The notes: generated by a model from the sequence alone, not told the origin. A stretch of 64,000 nucleotides of DNA from Hyphomicrobiales bacterium (GCA_009377755.1 WHTM01000003.1:124001-188000); one strand, 5' to 3'. Shown: positions 1 through 8,571, counted from the stretch's first letter. Program-made: numbers and translations.

Positions 1-57
1 TTTTTCGGGAAGTATCCGAGTAACCATATACAGGGGCGTGCATCCCACGCGCTAACA

Positions 58-906
58 GTGGCAGGAAAAACGCGTCGTCACCCGTCGAAAAAGGCCGCTG
101 GCACGAAAAAGGCATCCAGCACCGTCAGCAGGCCGAAAAAGAGGACTTCCGGCACCAGCCGCCGGACGGCGCCGGCCGCGCGCGGCACCGTACGCCGGGT
201 TGCGCCTGCCGCCAAGGCTGCGGCCCGGCGGCGCAAGCTGGCCCCGCAGGCTTCAGTCCGGCGCAAGCCGGTCCAACCAGCAGCCGCGCGTCGTAAGCCG
301 GCCGACGAAGGAGCAAACTCCGGAATGACCATCAAGAAGACGACCCAACGTCAAGGCTTCAAGACCGGTGAGTTCATCGTCTATCCCGCACACGGCGTCG
401 GCCAGATCACTGGCATCGAGGAGCAGGAGGTGGCCGGGGTCAAGCTCGAGCTGTTCGTAATCAGCTTCGTCAAGGACAAGATGACGCTCCGCGTCCCGAC
501 CGCCAAGATCGCCAGCGTCGGCATGCGCAAGCTTGCCGAGCCGCCGCAGGTCAAGCGGGCGCTCGAGACGCTCAAGGGCCGGGCGCGCATCAAGCGCACC
601 ATGTGGTCCCGCCGGGCGCAGGAGTACGAGGCCAAGATCAACTCCGGCGACATCAACGCCATCGCCGAGGTGGTGCGCGACCTTTATCGGTCCGAGACGC
701 AGCCTGAGCAGTCCTACAGCGAGCGGCAGCTCTATGAGGCAGCCCTCGACCGGCTGTCGCGCGAGATCGCCGCAGTGCAGCGCGTGACCGAGACCGAGGC
801 GGTTAAGGAGATCGAGGCGGCGCTCGCCAAGGGCCCGCGGCGCGGCGCGAAGCCGGCCGAGGAAGCCGAGGCAGAGGAAGCCGTCGTCGAGGACGAAGCC
901 GCGTAA
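58..906 (+). CDS. carD: CarD family transcriptional regulator with a basic N-terminal extension
   Basis: CarD proteins bind the RNA polymerase beta subunit and stabilise open promoter complexes. Residues about 98-160 form the Tudor-like RNAP-interacting domain, recognisable from the GEFIVYPAHGVGQI stretch, and residues about 165-255 form the helical DNA-binding part. The last 20 residues are acidic. The GTG start gives 282 aa; residues 1-89 are almost entirely Lys, Arg, Ala, Pro, Ser and Thr, like a histone H1 tail. An internal ATG at 325, preceded by AAGGAG at 308-313, would give a plain CarD core of 193 aa, so the extension may be translated alternatively. A terminator follows the gene. The family call is secure; the start is less so. 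Confidence 0.93.
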   Translation: MAGKTRRHPSKKAAGTKKASSTVSRPKKRTSGTSRRTAPAARGTVRRVAPAAKAAARRRKLAPQASVRRKPVQPAAARRKPADEGANSGMTIKKTTQRQGFKTGEFIVYPAHGVGQITGIEEQEVAGVKLELFVISFVKDKMTLRVPTAKIASVGMRKLAEPPQVKRALETLKGRARIKRTMWSRRAQEYEAKINSGDINAIAEVVRDLYRSETQPEQSYSERQLYEAALDRLSREIAAVQRVTETEAVKEIEAALAKGPRRGAKPAEEAEAEEAVVEDEAA

Positions 907-932
907 GCACAGCGGCTGCTCCACGATACAAA

Positions 933-959
933 CCCGGCCGCCTTGCGGTCGGGCTTTTT
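933..959 (+). terminator. Rho-independent terminator of carD
   Basis: The arms CCCGGCCGC (933-941) and GCGGTCGGG (945-953) pair over 9 bp with one G-U wobble around a CTT loop, followed by a run of five T (955-959). It lies 27 bp after the carD stop codon. Confidence 0.88.
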
Positions 960-1040
960 GTTATGCGGGAACCTGGTATCCTTGAGTCAGCGAGACGCGC
1001 AGCGTCTAAGAATTACGTATGCCACTCGGGCGGGCGAGTC

Positions 1041-2522
1041 TTACTCCACCACCACCTTCACCAGGTCTCCCGGCTTCGGCTGATCTTTCGGCCCAAGCCC
1101 GTTGAGCACGCGGAAGCGTTCGGCCGGGTGGTCTGACAGCGCCATTTCGCGCGCCAAGCCTTCCGCCGTGTCGCCGACCTGCACCGTGCGGATCGAAATT
1201 CGCAGCGGTTTGGCCGCCCTGATCTCGGCGAGCGAAAGACGTCGGAAGCTCTGGATCGACTGACGGAAGGCTCGGGCGGCCTCCGGGGTCATTTGCTTCG
1301 CCGCGAAGATGAAGCGATAGACGTCGCTGCCGAAACGCACCGCGTAGAGGCGGAAGGTCCAGTGCTCGCCGCGTGCGGTGGCCGTTGCGGCGGGGAAGCC
1401 GCTGATCGTCGTGTCCTGGATGCTGCTGGCATCAACGTTCTCCAGCCAGCCGGAGGTCAGATAGGCGGCGAGGGACTGCTCCGCGGGAACGCGCACGACG
1501 TCGAGGCGGAGCGCCTGTTCGCCGCCGACCTTGATGCCGAGCACCGCCTGCGCGGTATTGTCGAGGGCGAAGCCCTCGGGCGCCATGAAGGTGAAGCCGA
1601 GCTTGGGATGCAGGAAATTGCGCCCGCGGACGTAGCCTTCGTTCGGGTCTTCGCCGTAGACGAGACCGTCGAGTTTCGCGAGGTAGGCCGGCCTGTCGCG
1701 TGCGCCCGCGCCGGGCGCGCTGTAGCGTCGGGCCTGAGTGACGGCATTGCGCACGCGGTCGGGCGTCGACGGGTGCGAGGACAGGAATTCGATCGGCTGC
1801 GCGTCGCCCTGACTGGGCGGCGCACGCAGCGCGGCATTGCGCCCCATCGAGGTGAGGAACCGCTCCGCCCCATAGGGGTCGAATCCGGCGCGCGCCGCGA
1901 TGCCGATGCCGATGCCGTCAGCTTCGAACTCCTGCGAGCGCGAGAAGCTCGCAAGCGCGATGTTGGACTTGGCCAGCGCCAGTGCGCCCATTTGCGGATC
2001 GCTCAGCACCTGGTTGACGACGTTCGACACCAGGGTCGCTTGCCGCGCCTTGTCTTCGCGGATCGCCGCGTGGCGGGCGACCACATGCGCCATCTCGTGG
2101 GCGAGCACCGAGGCAAGCTCGGAGGTATCGCTGGCGAGCGCCGCCAGGCCGCGCGTGACATAGAGCTGTCCCGACGGCAGGGCGAAGGCGTTCACCGCGG
2201 GCGAGTTGAGCAGCGTGATGCGATAGCGCTGGTCGGGCCGGTCCGACGCCGCCACCAGGCGGGCGACGACGCGCGAGATCAGCGCCCGTAACTGTGGATC
2301 CTCGTACTCGCCGCCATAGCTTGCCAGGATGCGGGCGTGCTCGCGGTTGACCGCTGCCGCGGCCTGCGACGGCTGCGATTTCGGCAGCTCTTGCAAGTTC
2401 GGCATCACGATCTGCCGGCCGTCCGGACCGCGCGCGCAGCCGGCAAGCAGCAGCAACACGACCGCTACCGGCACCATCACCGCGCCGAATGCCGTTCTGC
2501 CTGCCGTGCTGATAGGTTCCAC
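1041..2522 (-). CDS. M48 family metalloprotease, lipoprotein, with C-terminal LysM-like domain
   Basis: A periplasmic zinc protease of the BepA/LoiP type, likely acting in outer-membrane protein quality control. A hydrophobic stretch ends in the lipobox LLAGC; the catalytic HEMAH motif follows about 115 residues later, with the third zinc ligand in FEADGIG. The last 50 residues (RTVQVGDTAEGLA ... PGDLVKVVV) resemble a LysM cell-wall-binding module. The start is uncertain. The frame is open to a TTG at 2585, but that would overlap the preceding gene; a GTG at 2522 places a short positively charged stretch before the lipobox, and an ATG at 2477 would leave almost no n-region. It lies just downstream of the nuclease-fold gene on the same strand. 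Confidence 0.88.
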   Translation of the reverse strand: MEPISTAGRTAFGAVMVPVAVVLLLLAGCARGPDGRQIVMPNLQELPKSQPSQAAAAVNREHARILASYGGEYEDPQLRALISRVVARLVAASDRPDQRYRITLLNSPAVNAFALPSGQLYVTRGLAALASDTSELASVLAHEMAHVVARHAAIREDKARQATLVSNVVNQVLSDPQMGALALAKSNIALASFSRSQEFEADGIGIGIAARAGFDPYGAERFLTSMGRNAALRAPPSQGDAQPIEFLSSHPSTPDRVRNAVTQARRYSAPGAGARDRPAYLAKLDGLVYGEDPNEGYVRGRNFLHPKLGFTFMAPEGFALDNTAQAVLGIKVGGEQALRLDVVRVPAEQSLAAYLTSGWLENVDASSIQDTTISGFPAATATARGEHWTFRLYAVRFGSDVYRFIFAAKQMTPEAARAFRQSIQSFRRLSLAEIRAAKPLRISIRTVQVGDTAEGLAREMALSDHPAERFRVLNGLGPKDQPKPGDLVKVVVE

Positions 2523-2538
2523 GCCCGTACTCGCGTCG

Positions 2539-3426
2539 TCAGTTCCGGTCGGCGAATTCAATCTGCTCAGGCCGGGATACCTCAATCCAGGGACCGCCGC
2601 GCTCGTCGACCCAGCCGCGGACGCGCACGAGGCGGCCGGCCAGCGTCTGAGGCTCGAGCCCTGCGGCGGTGAAGCTACGCAAATTTCGTTTCGCGATGGT
2701 GACCGTGAAATCCTCCGACCACCGCCGCCCGAAGTTCACGTACACCGTCGCACCCCGGTCGTTGACCGACAAGACCTTGCCCTCCACCAGGGCGAAGCGT
2801 CCCCGCACGCCGGTCAGCGTGTCCAGCCGGTTAGCCTCCTGGATCAGATAATGCGGATCGGCCCAGAGGCCAAGGCGGGCGGCGCGGGCGGAGCGCTCGG
2901 CGGCCAGGAACTGCCGGGCGCAACCCGGATGTCCAATGCGGGTGGAGACCACGGCGTGGCCTTGGCCGATGACCCGCGTCTGCAGGGGACGGTCCTTGGG
3001 GACACCCGATATTGCGGCCAAAGCGACGCGGCGGCCGTACCGGTCATCGCCCATGCCTTGCACGGTGATGGTCTTGCCGCGCACCAGATCCTGGAGCGCT
3101 GTTTTGGCCAGGATGGCCGCGGTCTCAGCCGCCGCGGCGGTGCCTGCATCGGCAAGGCTCTCAAGTCCAGCGAGCCGCAACTCCGTCCCATCGGCGAGCC
3201 GCAGGGTGCGCCCGTCGAGGATGGCGGTCACGGTCGCGGCGATGCCTGCAACGACCCGGCACTCGGCAGCGCCCTGACGCTCGGCACGCACGGAGTCGTC
3301 GCCGGCCGCCTGCCCGATCAGCAGCGCAGAACAGAATATCGCCGAAAATAACGCGGCCCACCCCTCACGCATGGCGGAATCGAAGGCTCGGAATGCGGCA
3401 ATACGGCGGCGGACATGTAAAAGCAC
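2539..3426 (-). CDS. Thermonuclease (SNase-fold) family protein, secreted, probably catalytically degenerate
   Basis: 295 aa from a GTG preceded by AGGAAGG. An ATG 18 codons in (3372) would begin directly at a normal signal peptide, MREGWAALFSAIFCSALLIG, and may be the real start. An SNase-like OB-fold covers residues about 65-185, recognised by TAILDGRTLRLADGTELRLAG and DRYGRR. A second OB-like domain (220-290) follows. The usual nuclease signature Asp-x-Pro-Glu is Glu-Ser-Leu-Ala here, so the general-base Glu of classical SNase is missing, although both Arg-containing motifs remain. It may bind rather than cut nucleic acid. It precedes the M48 gene with a very short gap. Confidence 0.82.
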   Translation of the reverse strand: MLLHVRRRIAAFRAFDSAMREGWAALFSAIFCSALLIGQAAGDDSVRAERQGAAECRVVAGIAATVTAILDGRTLRLADGTELRLAGLESLADAGTAAAAETAAILAKTALQDLVRGKTITVQGMGDDRYGRRVALAAISGVPKDRPLQTRVIGQGHAVVSTRIGHPGCARQFLAAERSARAARLGLWADPHYLIQEANRLDTLTGVRGRFALVEGKVLSVNDRGATVYVNFGRRWSEDFTVTIAKRNLRSFTAAGLEPQTLAGRLVRVRGWVDERGGPWIEVSRPEQIEFADRN

Positions 3427-3441
3427 CGCTGCGATACCTTC

Positions 3442-4536
3442 CTACGCGGCGCGCTTCTCGATCAAGTCGGCGACTGTCCGCAGCGCATGGCGGAGATTGT
3501 CGATTACTGCGAGCCCCTCCGACTGGCTCTGGCGGTTGACCGCATGCCCGCGCGCGCCCGGCAGGCGCGGCGGGCCCGCGTCGTCGATCGGCTTCGCCTT
3601 GGCCGTGGCTTCCGCGATGTGGCTCGCGCGCCTGCCATAGGACTCGGGCGCGACGAATCCCGCCGGGTTTATCGCGATGAAGAACTGGCCGATGGTGCTC
3701 GGCCGCTTGACCACGTTCTCGTAGGTGACCTGGAACCCCGGCTCGCCGTCCGACAGCGCGCTGCAAAGCAACTCGACCACCAGCGAGAGCGCATAGCCCT
3801 TCGGCCCGCCGATCGGTAGCACCGAGCCCTTCACCGCGATCGCCGGATCGGCCGTCGGCTTGCCGTCGGGGTCGAGCGCCCAGCCTTCCGGAATCGCCTT
3901 CTGCCCGAGCGCCAGCATGTAGCGGATGCGCGAGCGGGCAACGATGCTGGTCGCCATGTCGACGATGATCGGGTCGGCGTCCGGCAAGGGGAAACCGGCA
4001 CCGATCGGGTTGGTGCCGAACAGCGCCTCCTTCGATCCGGTCGGGGCGATCGCTGGCGAGGCATTGGTGAAGGCGAAGCCGATCAGCCCCTGCCTGGCAG
4101 CCTGCTCGGAGTAATAGCCGGCCGTGCTGAAATGACTGCTGTTGCGAACCGCGACCGCCCCAAGACCGTAGGTCTTGGCCAGTGCCATCGCTTCCTCCAT
4201 CGCCTGGTGGCTGACGGTGAGGCCGAGGCCGTGGTCTGCGTCCATCAGCACGCAGCAGGGCAGGTTGCTCGTCTTCGCGACGTTCGGCGCGCTCTTGATG
4301 GTCCCGTCGAGCAGTCCGGTGATGTAGAGCGGAAGCTGCACGCAGCCGTGCGCGTCCGAGCCGTGCAGCTGCGCATGCACCGCGACGTCGGCGGCGATGT
4401 CGGCGTCGCTCTTGGACAACCCGGCGTATCGGAACAGCTCGGTCGCCAGCGCGGTGAAGTCGGCAACCGGAATGCGGTCGCGCCCGGCGGCGTCGCGAAG
4501 TTCTTGTGCAAGTGCCGCGGCATTGCTGGTCGCCAT
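3442..4536 (-). CDS. Ldh family oxidoreductase (malate/L-lactate/ureidoglycolate dehydrogenase type)
   Basis: An NAD(P)-dependent 2-hydroxyacid dehydrogenase of the Ldh_2 fold, unrelated to classical lactate dehydrogenase. Family hallmarks are DAHGCVQLPLYI near the N-terminus, AVRNSSHFSTAGYY in the middle and the nucleotide-binding GTNPIGAGFP stretch. 364 aa, normal for the family. I chose the second ATG (4536) because AGGA lies 9 bp before it but abuts the first ATG at 4545. It is the last gene of a minus-strand run with the amidohydrolase, CoA ligase and aldolase genes, so it probably oxidises a hydroxyacid intermediate of the same pathway. The substrate cannot be told from sequence. Confidence 0.88.
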   Translation of the reverse strand: MATSNAAALAQELRDAAGRDRIPVADFTALATELFRYAGLSKSDADIAADVAVHAQLHGSDAHGCVQLPLYITGLLDGTIKSAPNVAKTSNLPCCVLMDADHGLGLTVSHQAMEEAMALAKTYGLGAVAVRNSSHFSTAGYYSEQAARQGLIGFAFTNASPAIAPTGSKEALFGTNPIGAGFPLPDADPIIVDMATSIVARSRIRYMLALGQKAIPEGWALDPDGKPTADPAIAVKGSVLPIGGPKGYALSLVVELLCSALSDGEPGFQVTYENVVKRPSTIGQFFIAINPAGFVAPESYGRRASHIAEATAKAKPIDDAGPPRLPGARGHAVNRQSQSEGLAVIDNLRHALRTVADLIEKRAA

Positions 4537-4566
4537 GAGTCTCATTCCTGTGTCGTGTTGCCGGAA

Positions 4567-5433
4567 CTATTTTGGCGCTGCATTCGGGAAGAACGCTTCG
4601 GCGTTGCGGTAAAAGACCTTCTCGTAGACTTCCTCCGAATATTCGAGTCCCTTCCAGTCGTCCATCAGCCGGTCGAAGGTCAGCGTTGGCCAGTCCCAGC
4701 CGAACATGATGCGGTCCTGCAAGCGCCGGCCGATGTCGTGCTTCAGGGCAGGGGTGAAATATTTCGGCGACCAGCCGTGCAGCTCGTAGCTCACGTTGGC
4801 CTTGTGCAGCAGCACGGCGATCATCTCGTCCTGCCACGGCCAGGCGGGTCGGCCGGCGAGAATCTTGAGCTCCGGAAAGCGTGCCGCGACCCGGTCGACG
4901 TGGCGCGGGTGGCCATCCTCCAGGACCACCCCCATGCCGCCGGGCACGCCCTGGCCAATGCCGGTCAGGCCCGTCATCAGCAGCACCGGGCTGCCTGCCT
5001 CGATTGAGAGCTTGTAGAACGGGTCCCAGACCGGATCGCTCGGCGGAAAGCCGAGGCTGTTCTGGCTCTGGCAGAAACCGAAGAAGCCGGCTTTGGCGTC
5101 GAGCAGACGCTTGAACTCACCAAGCCAGAAATCCTTCATAGTCGGATTGAGGGCGAGCCAGTTGCCGTAGACGACATCCGGGTTGTCGCGCGCAAACTTG
5201 ACGATGTAGTCGTGCGAGGCCCTGATCTCGTCCTCGTCGGTCATGCGCCAGGTGCGGTAGATGTCGAGGATGGTGCGGACGTTGCGCGTGCGGAATCCTT
5301 CCGCCATCTGCGCCTCGGTCTCGAAGGTGCGCTTGCGCTTGAAGATGCGCTGTGCGTTCTCGTATTCCTCCATCGTGCGGTGATGCAGCCCGCCCTGCGT
5401 CGAGAAATGCGAGTGGCAGTCGAAGTAGCGCAT
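4567..5433 (-). CDS. Amidohydrolase family protein (ACMSD-like TIM barrel)
   Basis: 288 aa, amidohydrolase-2 family: metal-dependent hydrolases and decarboxylases related to aminocarboxymuconate-semialdehyde decarboxylase. It opens with the metal-binding DCHSHF motif (residues 5-10) and ends with FGWDWP, which supplies the metal-binding Asp. A GGGGGA Shine-Dalgarno lies just before the ATG. It is 30 bp upstream of the Ldh gene and likely co-transcribed. Decarboxylation or hydrolysis of a ring-derived acid is plausible; the substrate is unknown. Confidence 0.85.
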   Translation of the reverse strand: MRYFDCHSHFSTQGGLHHRTMEEYENAQRIFKRKRTFETEAQMAEGFRTRNVRTILDIYRTWRMTDEDEIRASHDYIVKFARDNPDVVYGNWLALNPTMKDFWLGEFKRLLDAKAGFFGFCQSQNSLGFPPSDPVWDPFYKLSIEAGSPVLLMTGLTGIGQGVPGGMGVVLEDGHPRHVDRVAARFPELKILAGRPAWPWQDEMIAVLLHKANVSYELHGWSPKYFTPALKHDIGRRLQDRIMFGWDWPTLTFDRLMDDWKGLEYSEEVYEKVFYRNAEAFFPNAAPK

Positions 5434-5453
5434 GTATCCCCCGATTCGCCGCT

Positions 5454-5532
5454 GTCGTCCCCGCGAAAGCGGGACCCATACGCCGTATCCTCACCGTATG
5501 TGGTTATGGGTCCCCGCGTTCGCGGGGACGAC
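5454..5532. repeat. Intergenic palindromic repeat, family A (copy 1)
   Basis: The outer arms GTCGTCCCCGCGAAAGCGGG and CCCGCGTTCGCGGGGACGAC are near-perfect inverted copies flanking GACCCATA...TATGGGTC. Related copies lie at 7011-7095, 9499-9613 (inverted) and 25659-25726 (degenerate). It sits between the CoA ligase and amidohydrolase genes of one strand, so its hairpin would be present in any read-through transcript. Confidence 0.85.
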
Positions 5533-5535
5533 CGA

Positions 5536-6987
5536 TCATGTCTTGTCGTAGCGCTTGTCTAGTATCCGCTTCGGCTTGCCCTCGCGGCCGCGGTTCGACC
5601 ATTCCATCAGCGCGTCCTCGGGCACGAGCTCGACCCCCAGCGTGATGCCGAGGTCGGAATGCAGCCGGCGCACGACGTGCTCCTGCAAGCCGTCCCAGCC
5701 CGGCGCGTCGTTCCGCACCTCGACCTTGACCGTCATCTCGTCGCGCACGACGCCGTCGCGCACCTTGCGCTCAGCGACACAGAGCCATTCGCCGGTGGTG
5801 CGGGCATCGCTCTTGATTGCCGGCAGACAGGCCTGCGGCCAGATGCTCACGCCGCGGATGCGTACCATGGTGTCCGAGCGGCCGAGCATCTTCTGCATGC
5901 GGCGGAAGCAGCTTCCGCATGAGCAGCGGTCGGTGGCGACGATCTTGGTGAGGTCGCGCAGATTGAAGCGGATCACCGGCATCGAGCGGCGGAACAGGAT
6001 CGTGCACACCATGTTGCCGATGGTGCCGTCCGGCAGCGGCTTCTCGGTTTCCGTGTCGACGATCTCGAAGAACGTGCAATCCTCCATGAAGTGCATGCCG
6101 CTCTTGGCCTGACACTCGAACGAGCCCATGCCTATTTCGTGCGTGCCGTACATGTCGTAGACCGGGCAGCCCCACAGGTCCTCGATCTGCTTGGCGAAGG
6201 CGCCGTCGGTGTCGGGCCCGAGGCCGCAGCCGAGGAACTTGGTCTTCAGCTCGCGCAGGTCGAAGTTGAGCTCGTCGCGCGCGACCTTGGCGAGCTGCGT
6301 CGAGTATTCCGGACGCACGTACCAGACGTTGGTGCCCCACTCCCGCGCGATCTCGATCTGCCGCCGCGAACTGGTGACGACACCGGTGCCGGTGGTCAGC
6401 GGCAGCGCACCCAGATAGTCGTGCGCGGCCTTGTAGCAGCACCAGCCGGCATTGCCGAGCGAGCAGGTGTGCGGGATCTGGATGATGTCGCCGGGGCGCA
6501 AGCCGCAGATGTACTGCACGCGCGCCATCGTGAGTCCGTTCATCTCCCAGTCGATCGGCCCATACATCGTCGGCCGCGGCTTGCCGGTGGTGCCGCCGGA
6601 GGTCTGCACCTTGGTGGGCTCGGTCTTCAGCCGCTCGCGCACGTCGCCGTTGATCAGGCCGAACGGCGGGTTCGCCTCCTGGTCCTTCTTGATATCGTCG
6701 GAGTCGAAGGTCGGCAGCTTGGCGATGTCGTCGATGCTCTTGATGTCGCCCGGCTCGATCCCAGCGGCGCTCCAGCGGCGGCGATAGAACCCGTTCTCCC
6801 AGCCCACCTTCATCAGGTCGAGGAACTGCTCGTTCTGGAACGCGCGGATCTGGTCGGCCGACCAGCGCCAGCGAGTCTTCTCGAACACGTCGGGAACCGG
6901 ATAGCGCCGATAGAACGCGTCCCAGTCGATCGAGCGGTGATAGATGGGCAGCGTCGATACCGGCGCCTGGGATTCCATGACGTTCAT
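5536..6987 (-). CDS. Phenylacetate-CoA ligase (PaaK)-like AMP-forming acyl-CoA synthetase
   Basis: An ANL-superfamily adenylating enzyme that would activate a (probably aromatic) carboxylic acid to its CoA thioester. 483 aa. It shows the ATP-binding loop TSGGTTGKPRP (about residues 129-139), the adenylate motif YGTHEIG (about 281-287) and a LGRSDTMVRIRG hinge like that of PaaK. A CSCGSC cluster before the hinge could bind a metal, as in other PaaK-like proteins. GGAG lies 6 bp before the ATG. It probably provides the entry step for the acid processed by the neighbouring aldolase, amidohydrolase and Ldh genes. Confidence 0.9.
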   Translation of the reverse strand: MNVMESQAPVSTLPIYHRSIDWDAFYRRYPVPDVFEKTRWRWSADQIRAFQNEQFLDLMKVGWENGFYRRRWSAAGIEPGDIKSIDDIAKLPTFDSDDIKKDQEANPPFGLINGDVRERLKTEPTKVQTSGGTTGKPRPTMYGPIDWEMNGLTMARVQYICGLRPGDIIQIPHTCSLGNAGWCCYKAAHDYLGALPLTTGTGVVTSSRRQIEIAREWGTNVWYVRPEYSTQLAKVARDELNFDLRELKTKFLGCGLGPDTDGAFAKQIEDLWGCPVYDMYGTHEIGMGSFECQAKSGMHFMEDCTFFEIVDTETEKPLPDGTIGNMVCTILFRRSMPVIRFNLRDLTKIVATDRCSCGSCFRRMQKMLGRSDTMVRIRGVSIWPQACLPAIKSDARTTGEWLCVAERKVRDGVVRDEMTVKVEVRNDAPGWDGLQEHVVRRLHSDLGITLGVELVPEDALMEWSNRGREGKPKRILDKRYDKT

Positions 6988-7010
6988 CTTGTTCTCCGTT
7001 ACACACCGCT

Positions 7011-7095
7011 GTCGTCCCCGCGAAAGCGGGGACCCATACGCCGTGTCCTATCGATTAGGTCTGTGGTTATGGGTCCCCGCCTGCGCGGGGACGAC
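7011..7095. repeat. Intergenic palindromic repeat, family A (copy 2)
   Basis: 85 bp with the same terminal arms as the copy at 5454-5532 (GTCGTCCCCGCGAAAGCGGG and CCGCCTGCGCGGGGACGAC) and the same internal CCCATACGCCGT and GTGGTTATGGG. It lies upstream of the CoA ligase gene and downstream of the aldolase gene. Confidence 0.85.
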
Positions 7096-7119
7096 CGAGG
7101 GGAGAGTCCACGCCAAGCA

Positions 7120-7896
7120 TCACCTCTTATACTCCGGCTGATCGCGGTCGAGCTTGCGCAGCAAGGCCTGCCAAGTCATCAAGTTGAACGGCGCATCGCC
7201 GTCGGTGATGATCCGCGCCTGCTCGGGGACGATGTCGAGGACATCCTGCGGCGGCACGTATGGCTTGACGCCGCCGGCAAGCGAGGCGATCTGCACCTCG
7301 CAGGCGCGGTTGAGCAGGAACGCCAGCATGTAGGCTTCGTGGATCGAGCGGCCCCACAGCACCAGGCCGTGCCCCTTCTGCAGCACGACCTGCACGCCCT
7401 CGAAGGCCCTGGCGAGCCGCACGCCTTCTTCCGGCGTCGAGATGAAGCCTTCGTAGGGGTGATAGCCGATCTTGCCTAGCCACATGGCGTACTGATTGCC
7501 GGGAATCAGTCCCTGCTCTTGCATCGCCACAGCGGTGGCCGCTTTGGTGTGCAGGTGGACCACGCAATTCGCCTCCGGACAGGCATCGTAGACGCCCTTG
7601 TGGAATGGAAACGCGAACCGGTGCTGCACCTCGTCGCACGGGTTCACGTGCTCGCAGTTCTCGTCGAGCTTGTGCAGGTTCGAGGCGGTCACTTCCTCGA
7701 ACAGCAGCGCCGCGCCGTGAAACAAGTAATGATTAGGTTCGCCGGGGACCCGCGCGGAAATGTGCGCGAACAGGAGCTCGTCCCATCCGAGCATCGCACC
7801 GAGGCGGAACGCCGCCGCGAGGTCGACGCGCGTCTTCCACTCCTCGGGGCTCATGCCGGGTTTGAGCGCCGCAACGGCGGCTGTCGATGTTACCAT
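7120..7896 (-). CDS. Class II aldolase/adducin family protein
   Basis: 258 aa, the zinc-dependent class II aldolase fold (L-fuculose-phosphate aldolase, RhaD, and several aromatic-acid decarboxylases). Visible zinc-site motifs are HISARVPG near residue 46 and CVVHLHTKAATAV near residues 111-123, with a third His in KGHGLVLWG. AAGGAGG sits 6 bp before the ATG. In catabolic clusters such proteins cleave or decarboxylate hydroxyacids; here it is grouped with a CoA ligase and an ACMSD-like amidohydrolase. The exact reaction cannot be assigned. Confidence 0.9.
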   Translation of the reverse strand: MVTSTAAVAALKPGMSPEEWKTRVDLAAAFRLGAMLGWDELLFAHISARVPGEPNHYLFHGAALLFEEVTASNLHKLDENCEHVNPCDEVQHRFAFPFHKGVYDACPEANCVVHLHTKAATAVAMQEQGLIPGNQYAMWLGKIGYHPYEGFISTPEEGVRLARAFEGVQVVLQKGHGLVLWGRSIHEAYMLAFLLNRACEVQIASLAGGVKPYVPPQDVLDIVPEQARIITDGDAPFNLMTWQALLRKLDRDQPEYKR

Positions 7897-7953
7897 GGTT
7901 TCCTCCTTGAATGCCGGCCCGTTGTGTCGCCGCGGTGATGTCCGGTCCCTGTA

Positions 7954-8268
7954 TCACGGGCCGGACAGGATCCGTGCACCCTCTTGCTGGATGAACCTCT
8001 CCGCCGGCTTGGCCATGTGCCCCAGGTACCACGACAGCTTGACCTCGGCGCGGGCATCGTCATCGCCGATCTCGATCGTGCCGGTGCACGGTTGGCCGAG
8101 CAGCGCAATCCTGAAGCTCAGGCGGTCGCCATCCCAGGTCTCCTCGGCGACCTTGAACTTGGCGGCGTAGTGCGTGCGTGCCTCCTCGATGCCCGCCTTG
8201 ATCCGGCGGGTGGCCTCCACCTTGCCGTGGCGGTGGGGAATGACAACGACGATCGGCGCCAGGTCCAT
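7954..8268 (-). CDS. Polyhydroxyalkanoic acid system family protein
   Basis: 104 aa, resembling the small PHA_gran_rgn family often found near polyhydroxyalkanoate genes. Recognisable features are an N-terminal PHRHGKVEATRRI segment, WDGDRLSF in the middle, GTIEIGDDDARAEVKLSW, and a C-terminal helix. No PHA synthase is nearby, so the functional link is only by family. It is the first gene of the minus-strand run; no strong Shine-Dalgarno is visible. No signal peptide or membrane segment. Confidence 0.75.
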   Translation of the reverse strand: MDLAPIVVVIPHRHGKVEATRRIKAGIEEARTHYAAKFKVAEETWDGDRLSFRIALLGQPCTGTIEIGDDDARAEVKLSWYLGHMAKPAERFIQQEGARILSGP

Positions 8269-8494
8269 GATGCTGCGTCCGCCCTGCTCCGGAGAAAGAG
8301 AGGCAGATTAGCGAATTGGCGGGCGGGGATCGAGCCTGTGCGCAGGGGGGCGGGGCCGGCGGATTATCGGTGGCTCGGAACCGCGGCCTCTGTTATTTCA
8401 GGGCCAAGGTCGGCCTTGATGGGCCTGGCAGCCATGTTCCGGGGCGTCGTGCGATCTGGGATTGTGGCGCCTCGCGAGCAACATCTCCAGACAC

Positions 8495-8571
8495 GGTCCC
8501 GTAGCTCAGCCGGATAGAGCAGCGGTTTCCTAAACCGAAGGTCGCAGGTTCGAGTCCTGCCGGGACCGCCA
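8495..8571 (+). tRNA. trnR-CCU: tRNA-Arg (anticodon CCU)
   Basis: A complete cloverleaf can be drawn: acceptor GGTCCCG with CGGGACC, D-stem GCTC/GAGC, anticodon stem ending in loop TTCCTAA (anticodon CCT), T-stem GCAGG/CCTGC with TTCGAGT loop, discriminator G, and encoded CCA (8569-8571). It reads AGG codons. A small hairpin (8578-8609, arms ACCAATAG and CTATTGGT) follows directly. I saw no integrase gene or repeated tRNA 3' end to suggest an island attachment site. Confidence 0.96.

Noticed and set aside
3365-4837. 490-codon minus-strand frame
   Set aside because: It overlaps the Ldh and amidohydrolase genes in a different frame, is extremely Arg-rich and has no recognisable motifs.
5536-6987. 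RpfB-like fatty acyl-CoA ligase belonging to the DSF system
   Set aside because: The protein is PaaK-like, not of the FadD/RpfB type, and lies 19 kb from the rpfF-like gene.
5771-7006. 411-codon minus-strand frame inside the CoA ligase
   Set aside because: Same strand, different frame from the PaaK-like protein, which carries all the family motifs; low-complexity Arg/Ala composition.
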